A DNA stretch of 64,000 nucleotides. Origin: Clostridia bacterium (lineage in GTDB: Bacteria; Bacillota; Clostridia; Oscillospirales; CAG-272). Each line of letters opens with the position of its first letter. Positions within the stretch are counted from its first letter, which is position 1. This document shows, piece by piece, positions 59,604 to 64,000 of the stretch. The stretch spans positions 1 to 64,000 of the forward strand of contig JAFVWS010000001.1 of NCBI GenBank assembly GCA_017501545.1. Reading direction: 5' to 3'. The notes below the pieces were generated by a model that made no database searches, had not been told where the DNA came from, and saw only the letters and a list, made by a program, of their open reading frames with translations. Both the position numbers and the translations under genes were made by a program.

Positions 59604-60398
59604 GTGACCTTATATGCTGATATACTGTTTGCGATTAATTTTAGCATGGATTTTTTATCATTGTTTTTATGTTCAATTATTTTACATAAGAAAACTACTA
59701 AATTAAGAATGCTGATAGCATCTGTAATTGGTGCAATTTATGGAGTTCTTGATGTGATTTTTATACGAAAAGAAATTCTTAGTATAGTAATTTGCATTTT
59801 AATGTCAATTATTATATGTGCAATTGCATTCTTTGAGAAAAATCTTAAGCGAATGCTTCTATCTATTTTCGTGTATTGGGGAATCAGTGCTACATTAGGC
59901 GGGCTAATGAGTTTGTTATATTCATTTCTTAATAGAATATTTTTAGACTTTTTGGCCGAGTATCCGGTGAAAAGTGTTTATAATGGAGCAAGATTCTTTC
60001 TAATTGTATCCATAACTGCAATTGTGTCTATATTTTTTAGTAAGATTTTTACAAACAAAAAGGATATCAAAGCGACTGAGGTTACAATTGAATATGGTGG
60101 TGAAAAATATAAGATTACTGCACTTTGTGACTCGGGAAATATGCTTACAGATCCACTGTCAGGAAAACCAGTGGTTTTAGTCTCGAAAAAAACAAGATTA
60201 GGTAATAAGCTTGAAAAGGTGGATGATAAATTTAAAAGGTATATTCCATATAATGATGTCAGTGGGAAAGGAATGTTAAAGGGGATAGTTCCCCAAAAAA
60301 TAAAAGTTGGAGAAAATTTGGTAGATGCAATTGTAGCACCTATTAATAAAGATGATTTTGCCAGCTATGAGGCTTTAGTGCCTCAGACATTAGTTTGA
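59604..60398 (+). CDS. spoIIGA: Sigma-E processing peptidase SpoIIGA
   Basis: SpoIIGA is a membrane aspartic protease that removes the pro-sequence of sigma-E. The 264-residue protein has five N-terminal membrane helices (about residues 5-150) and a C-terminal protease-like domain with the catalytic ALCDSGNMLTDPLSGKPVVLV-type motif (DSGN near residue 175). It is shorter than the Bacillus form (309) but the core is intact. The start is GTG at 59604, 9 bases after GGGGAG. sigE follows 12 bases downstream. Confidence 0.94.
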   Translation: MTLYADILFAINFSMDFLSLFLCSIILHKKTTKLRMLIASVIGAIYGVLDVIFIRKEILSIVICILMSIIICAIAFFEKNLKRMLLSIFVYWGISATLGGLMSLLYSFLNRIFLDFLAEYPVKSVYNGARFFLIVSITAIVSIFFSKIFTNKKDIKATEVTIEYGGEKYKITALCDSGNMLTDPLSGKPVVLVSKKTRLGNKLEKVDDKFKRYIPYNDVSGKGMLKGIVPQKIKVGENLVDAIVAPINKDDFASYEALVPQTLV

Positions 60399-60410
60399 TT
60401 TGGAGGAAAT

Positions 60411-61112
60411 ATGATTTTAACAAGCTTAAAGACCTTTATTCTAAAAATCTTTTTTAAAAATAAAAACGAAATATATTACATAAATGGTCCAGAACTATTG
60501 TGTCCACCACTGGATCCTGAACAAGAGCAAGAATATATTGATAAATTAGAGATCGACCCAAATGCTAAAAATGTTTTAATTGAACACAATTTAAGGTTAG
60601 TAGTCTATATAGCAAAAAAGTTTGAGAATACCGGCGTAGGACTTGAGGATCTAACGTCAATAGGAACAATCGGCTTAATCAAAGCAATCCATACTTATAA
60701 AAAAGACAAAAATATCAAGCTTGCTACTTATGCATCAAGGTGTATTGAAAACGAAATCCTAATGTACATTAGAAAAAGCGCAAATAGACGTTTCGAGATT
60801 TCAATGGATGAGCCGCTTAATACTGACTGGGACGGGAATGAGCTTTTGCTTTCAGATGTATTAGGAACCGATGAAGATACAGTTTACAAAAACATTGAAG
60901 CTAGCGAGGATAGCAAAATCATCAATCATGCAATTAATAAACTAAGTAAAAGAGAACAATTGATTATAAAGCTTAGGTTTGGGCTTGATGGAAACACCGA
61001 AAAGACGCAAAAGGAGGTTGCCGATATGCTTGGTATATCTCAATCGTATATTTCGAGGCTTGAAAAAAAGATAATAAAGCGTCTAAAAAAAGAAATAGAA
61101 ACAAAAATTTAA
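60411..61112 (+). CDS. sigE: RNA polymerase sporulation sigma factor SigE (pro-form)
   Basis: Sigma-E controls early mother-cell transcription. The 233-residue protein begins with an amphipathic pro-sequence (about 25 residues, ending near [10 protein letters not shown]) that SpoIIGA removes. Region 2 has [34 protein letters not shown] and [20 protein letters not shown], and region 4 has [28 protein letters not shown] precedes the start. Its usual neighbour sigG is elsewhere; here rpmE follows. Confidence 0.97.
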   Translation: MILTSLKTFILKIFFKNKNEIYYINGPELLCPPLDPEQEQEYIDKLEIDPNAKNVLIEHNLRLVVYIAKKFENTGVGLEDLTSIGTIGLIKAIHTYKKDKNIKLATYASRCIENEILMYIRKSANRRFEISMDEPLNTDWDGNELLLSDVLGTDEDTVYKNIEASEDSKIINHAINKLSKREQLIIKLRFGLDGNTEKTQKEVADMLGISQSYISRLEKKIIKRLKKEIETKI

Positions 61113-61130
61113 AATTATTTTAAAAAAGAC

Positions 61131-61160
61131 TTGACTTTTCATATAAGTGTGTTGTATAAT
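61131..61160 (+). promoter_or_regulatory. Promoter of rpmE
   Basis: TTGACT (61131-61136), 18 bases, TATAAT (61155-61160). Confidence 0.75.
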
Positions 61161-61200
61161 AAATCGAAAATTATTACTTTTGCATAAAGAGGTGAAAAGA

Positions 61201-61404
61201 ATGAAAGCTGGAATTCATCCTGAATATAAGGAAGCAACAATTAGATGTGCTTGCGGTAACTCTGTAGTTACAAAGACAACAAAGGGCGATATTTCCGTTG
61301 AAATTTGCTCTAAGTGCCATCCATTCTACACAGGTAAACAAAAGTTTGTTGATGCAGGTGGACGCGTAGACAAGTTTAAGAAGAGACTTAGCAACGCAAA
61401 ATAA
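61201..61404 (+). CDS. rpmE: 50S ribosomal protein L31
   Basis: L31 bridges the two ribosomal subunits. The 67-residue product has four cysteines (CACG near residue 14-16 and [12 protein letters not shown]), the zinc-binding type A form, and ends [15 protein letters not shown] 61201 is set by AGAGGTG; the upstream in-frame start lies in the promoter region. Confidence 0.97.
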   Translation: MKAGIHPEYKEATIRCACGNSVVTKTTKGDISVEICSKCHPFYTGKQKFVDAGGRVDKFKKRLSNAK

Positions 61405-61414
61405 TTCAGTTTAA

Positions 61415-61450
61415 TTGGGTAAGTGGCTATAATTGCTTTCTTACCCTTTT
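61415..61450 (+). terminator. Terminator of rpmE
   Basis: Stem GGGTAAG / CTTACCC with a 16-base loop, then TTTTAATTTT. The stem is modest and the loop long. Confidence 0.65.
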
Positions 61451-61474
61451 AATTTTCTTGAAAGGAGTAGCATC

Positions 61475-62722
61475 ATGGAAAATAGTGCAGTATTAGTTGG
61501 TATATACAAGCAAGGCTGTGAAAAAGAATGCTTTAAATCGCTTAATGAACTTGAAAGGCTTGCCGAAACTGCTGGCGCAAATACATGTGCTAAGTTGACT
61601 CAGCTCAAAAACATTCCAGATGCTGCTACGTGCATAGGAAAGGGAAAGCTTGAGGAGCTTAAAGAAATTTGCCAAAATAATTCTGTTTCAAATGTAATTT
61701 TTGACTGTGAATTAACACCAGCACAAATTAAAAACATCGAAAATGTTGTCGAATGTGATGTAGTTGACCGTAGCATGCTGATTTTAGACATTTTTGCGCA
61801 ACATGCAACCAGTGCAGAGGGTAAAATTCAAGTTGAGCTTGCTCAATTAAAATATACTGCACCGCGCCTTATTGGCAAGGGAAAGGATATGTCGCGTCTT
61901 GGCGGTGGAATTGGTACACGTGGACCAGGCGAAAGTAAGCTTGAAATCGATAGGCGTCGTCTTTTCTCAAGAATTTCTTTCTTACAATCAGAGCTTGAGG
62001 AGCTGGAGAAAAATAGACAGGTTATGCGCGCACAACGCGAAAGGTCACAAATTCCTAAGGCGTGCATAGTAGGATACACAAATGCAGGTAAATCCAGTCT
62101 ATTAAATTTACTTACTAACGCAGGAATTCTTGCTCAGGACAAGCTTTTTGCTACCTTAGACCCGACCACTCGCAAATTCGACTTACCAAGTGGAATTTCT
62201 ATGCTGATTACCGACACAGTAGGATTTATTCGTAAATTGCCACATCATTTAATTCATGCATTTAAGTCGACGCTTGAAGAAGCAGTATATTGTGATTTTT
62301 TAATAAATGTTGTTGATTCATCGGATGAGGAGTGTTATGAGCATATGCAAGTAACTGAAGAAATACTAAATTCTCTTGGTGTTACTAACAAACCCATCCT
62401 ATATGTTTTTAACAAATCCGACCTAACTACGAATGAAAAATTATTCGATTTAAGATATATCAACTCAAGCAAAGGTCGAGTTGTAAATGTCTCAGTAAAA
62501 GATAAAACTGGGTGTGATGAGCTTATTTCTCAGCTTGAGGCATTATGTAGATATGGCAAGAAAAGATTGTACTTTTTATTTCCCTACACATCACAAGGAG
62601 ACCTTAGCAATTTTTATAAATCAAGCGAGGTAATTTCAACCGAATATACAAATGATGGCACGCTTGTATATGCTTGGGTTGATGAAAAGACAGAGAACAA
62701 ATATTCAACGTATAAAAAGTAA
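61475..62722 (+). CDS. hflX: GTPase HflX
   Basis: HflX is a ribosome-splitting GTPase active under stress. The 415-residue protein has the N-terminal HflX domain with DRSMLILDIFAQHATSAEGK and the GGIGTRGPGESKLE motif, a coiled-coil linker, and a G domain (GYTNAGKSSLLN, DTVGFIRKLPHHLI, NKSD). ATG 61475 follows AAAGGAG. There is no clear own promoter, so expression may come by read-through past the weak terminator upstream. Confidence 0.96.
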   Translation: MENSAVLVGIYKQGCEKECFKSLNELERLAETAGANTCAKLTQLKNIPDAATCIGKGKLEELKEICQNNSVSNVIFDCELTPAQIKNIENVVECDVVDRSMLILDIFAQHATSAEGKIQVELAQLKYTAPRLIGKGKDMSRLGGGIGTRGPGESKLEIDRRRLFSRISFLQSELEELEKNRQVMRAQRERSQIPKACIVGYTNAGKSSLLNLLTNAGILAQDKLFATLDPTTRKFDLPSGISMLITDTVGFIRKLPHHLIHAFKSTLEEAVYCDFLINVVDSSDEECYEHMQVTEEILNSLGVTNKPILYVFNKSDLTTNEKLFDLRYINSSKGRVVNVSVKDKTGCDELISQLEALCRYGKKRLYFLFPYTSQGDLSNFYKSSEVISTEYTNDGTLVYAWVDEKTENKYSTYKK

Positions 62723-62759
62723 GTTTTACATTTGTCTAAAATTCAATTTGGAGGTATAA

Positions 62760-63380
62760 ATGAATAAGAAAATTAAAAGAATTTCTGAACCGAATATAAT
62801 TGAATTTATTGAGAAACGATCGAGGTTTATTGGATATTCTACATTTGTAAAAAATGAAGAAGAAGCATTAGAAATAATTAAGCGAAAAAAGAAGGAGTAT
62901 CAAGATGCTACCCACAACGTTTATGCGTATGTAATCGGGGCAAATATAGCAAGATATTCTGATGATAATGAACCTCAAGGTACAGCAGGAATGCCTGTCC
63001 TAAATGCTATTAGAATGTCAGGAATAAGCGATGCTTTGGTGGTGGTTACTCGATACTTTGGTGGTATACTTTTAGGTGCTGGAGGTCTTGTAAGAGCATA
63101 TTCAACTGCTGCTGCAATGGCACTTAACTCTGCAAAAACCGTAGTGTATGAAAATTATTCGATTTTCGAAATTGTTTGCTCGTACTCTGATTATGGAAAA
63201 ATTAATACGGAACTTATTTCTTATGACGCCATTATCGATAAAACAGAATTTTCCGATGAAGTAAATCTTGAGTTTGCCATACGCGAAGAAATTTCAAATA
63301 GTTTCAAAGATAAAATAGTTGACATATTCAATGGTAAAATAATTCCAATTGAAAAAGGTATCAGAATAGACTGCAAATAG
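62760..63380 (+). CDS. yigZ: YigZ / IMPACT family protein
   Basis: A 206-residue protein of the UPF0029/IMPACT family. RSRFIGYSTFVKNEEEAL, DATHNVYAYVIG, SDDNEPQGTAGMPVL and VVVTRYFGGILLGAGGLVRAYS are hallmark segments, and a C-terminal ferredoxin-like domain follows. The function in bacteria is not settled (possible translation link). AATTTGGAGG precedes the start. A strong inverted repeat follows at once. Confidence 0.95.
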   Translation: MNKKIKRISEPNIIEFIEKRSRFIGYSTFVKNEEEALEIIKRKKKEYQDATHNVYAYVIGANIARYSDDNEPQGTAGMPVLNAIRMSGISDALVVVTRYFGGILLGAGGLVRAYSTAAAMALNSAKTVVYENYSIFEIVCSYSDYGKINTELISYDAIIDKTEFSDEVNLEFAIREEISNSFKDKIVDIFNGKIIPIEKGIRIDCK

Positions 63381-63414
63381 TACGCAAAAAAGTATTGACA
63401 CACTTTTTTGCGTA
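63381..63414. terminator. Inverted repeat after yigZ with promoter box in loop
   Basis: Perfect 13-base arms TACGCAAAAAAGT / ACTTTTTTGCGTA around ATTGACAC. The loop holds the -35 box TTGACA of the next gene. It may be a terminator, an operator, or both. Confidence 0.6.
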
Positions 63415-63425
63415 TTTATTATATA
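63395..63425 (+). promoter_or_regulatory. Promoter of the dGTPase gene
   Basis: TTGACA (63395-63400). The A/T stretch 63413-63425 gives overlapping -10 candidates: TTATAT at 18 bases or TATATA at 19 bases. Confidence 0.6.
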
Positions 63426-63446
63426 TACGTGCGAAGGAGGTTAAAT

Positions 63447-64000
63447 ATGACAGTTAGTGAAATGTTTTGCGAGAGAGAAAAAACATATCTCTCCGAGTTT
63501 GCTTTTAAAACTTCTGATACAAAAGGAAGAGTTAATCCTCAACCAATTTGTCCTAATCGTACAGAATTTCAACGTGACAGAGATAGAATCATTCACTCTA
63601 AGTCTTTTAGACGCCTTATGCACAAGACCCAGGTGTTTATTTTTCCACAGGACGAGCATTTTCGTACAAGAATGACTCATACACTTGAAGTCACGCAAAT
63701 TGCGCGCATTATTGCTCGTGCACTGCGTTTAAATGAGGATTTGTGTGAGGCTGCTGCGTTAGGTCATGACCTTGGTCATACACCATTCGGCCATTCTGGT
63801 GAGCATGCAATGCAACAGCTATTTTCAAGTGATTTTGCACACTATAAGCAAAGCATTCGTGTTGTTGAAAAGCTTGAAAATAATGGTAACGGCTTAAATT
63901 TAACATGGGAAGTCAAGGATGCTATCTTAAATCACTCAGGTGATTGTGAGGCGTCAACGCTTGAGGGCCAAATTATTAAAATTGCTGATAGAATAGCATA
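63447..64000 (+). CDS. Deoxyguanosinetriphosphate triphosphohydrolase-like protein (partial)
   Basis: The first 184 codons of an HD-domain dNTPase, cut by the window end. The start [18 protein letters not shown] follows AAGGAGG at 63434-63440. Family motifs are [24 protein letters not shown], then [11 protein letters not shown] (first metal His), [16 protein letters not shown] (HD motif and neighbours), and ILNHSGD. In Firmicutes such a gene often precedes dnaG and rpoD; those would be beyond the window. The enzyme releases triphosphate from dGTP or related dNTPs. Confidence 0.92.
   Translation, partial: MTVSEMFCEREKTYLSEFAFKTSDTKGRVNPQPICPNRTEFQRDRDRIIHSKSFRRLMHKTQVFIFPQDEHFRTRMTHTLEVTQIARIIARALRLNEDLCEAAALGHDLGHTPFGHSGEHAMQQLFSSDFAHYKQSIRVVEKLENNGNGLNLTWEVKDAILNHSGDCEASTLEGQIIKIADRIA

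Noticed and set aside
1..64000. Mobile element, prophage or defence island
   Set aside because: No transposase, integrase, phage structural gene, restriction system or target-site duplication was recognised; gene content is mostly core with scattered single accessory genes.

Overview
The window looks like a chromosomal segment of a low-GC, spore-forming member of the class Clostridia, probably an uncultured gut lineage. The order or family cannot be fixed from this sequence alone. The evidence is the complete SpoIIIA channel operon (AA to AH), SpoIIGA with pro-sigma-E, sigma-G, SpoIVB, YabP and YabQ. Strong AGGAGG ribosome sites and A/T-rich TTGACA-17-TATAAT promoters agree, as do clostridial small families (DUF1540, DUF1858, DUF4830, TIGR04086, DUF6873). 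I see no transposase, integrase, prophage, plasmid gene or CRISPR array. Most of the window is ordinary core genome. The accessory parts are about 4.4-15 kb, 39-40.5 kb and 46-51.5 kb.

Layout. 0-5.2 kb: a plus-strand run der, plsY, a methyltransferase, luxS, mtnN and a sugar isomerase-like gene. 5.2-15 kb: accessory genes, namely an SDR enzyme, an orphan glycosidase, a lipoprotein, a DUF4956/polyphosphate-polymerase pair, a DUF2974 hydrolase, and a 1107-residue protein that joins a cytoplasmic HTH through one membrane helix to eleven cysteine repeats and a BspA-type leucine-rich domain. 15-29 kb: a MutS-like ATPase, rpmB, a DUF6873 protein, then a plus-strand run with cdaA, a minimal cdaR, an FAD protein, recJ, relA, hemZ, a uridine-kinase-like gene and a SpoVB/YabM flippase. 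29-31.4 kb: hup, rlbA, yabP, yabQ, a tRNA-Pro(GGG), a tRNA-like relic and a DUF1540 gene.

31-43 kb: minus-strand quality-control and housekeeping genes (tig, clpP, clpX; lepB, rbgA, rnhB, yraN, a dipeptidase, a phosphoesterase; yajC with a TIGR04086 gene), plus rplS and an rluA-type gene. 43-47.7 kb: murA, DUF1858, trmK, a Nif3-type gene, an orphan FkbM methyltransferase and a HIT protein. 47.9-61.4 kb: the sporulation core (sigG, spoIVB, spoIIIAH to AA on minus; spoIIGA and sigE on plus), interspersed with lipoproteins, a MarR regulator, a DUF4830 gene, an atypical response-regulator-like gene and an ABC exporter. 61-64 kb: rpmE, hflX, yigZ and the start of a dGTPase-family gene cut by the window end.

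How the parts work together. The sporulation genes give the route from early sigma-E activation (SpoIIGA cleaves pro-sigma-E), through the SpoIIIA feeding-tube complex and late forespore sigma-G, to the SpoIVB signal back to the mother cell. YabP, YabQ and the SpoVB/YabM flippase serve cortex and coat assembly. CdaA/CdaR make and control c-di-AMP, and RelA makes and degrades (p)ppGpp, so two nucleotide second-messenger systems lie in one run. LuxS and MtnN together detoxify S-adenosylhomocysteine.

The best second-look items are the HTH-TM-cysteine-repeat-LRR fusion, the split tRNA-Pro-like element at 30.7-30.9 kb, a terminator whose stem contains the next gene's ribosome site at 41.6 kb, a probable leaderless pseudouridine synthase mRNA at 42.3 kb, and a spoIIG promoter with a long spacer as in Bacillus. 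I found no clearly new multi-gene system.
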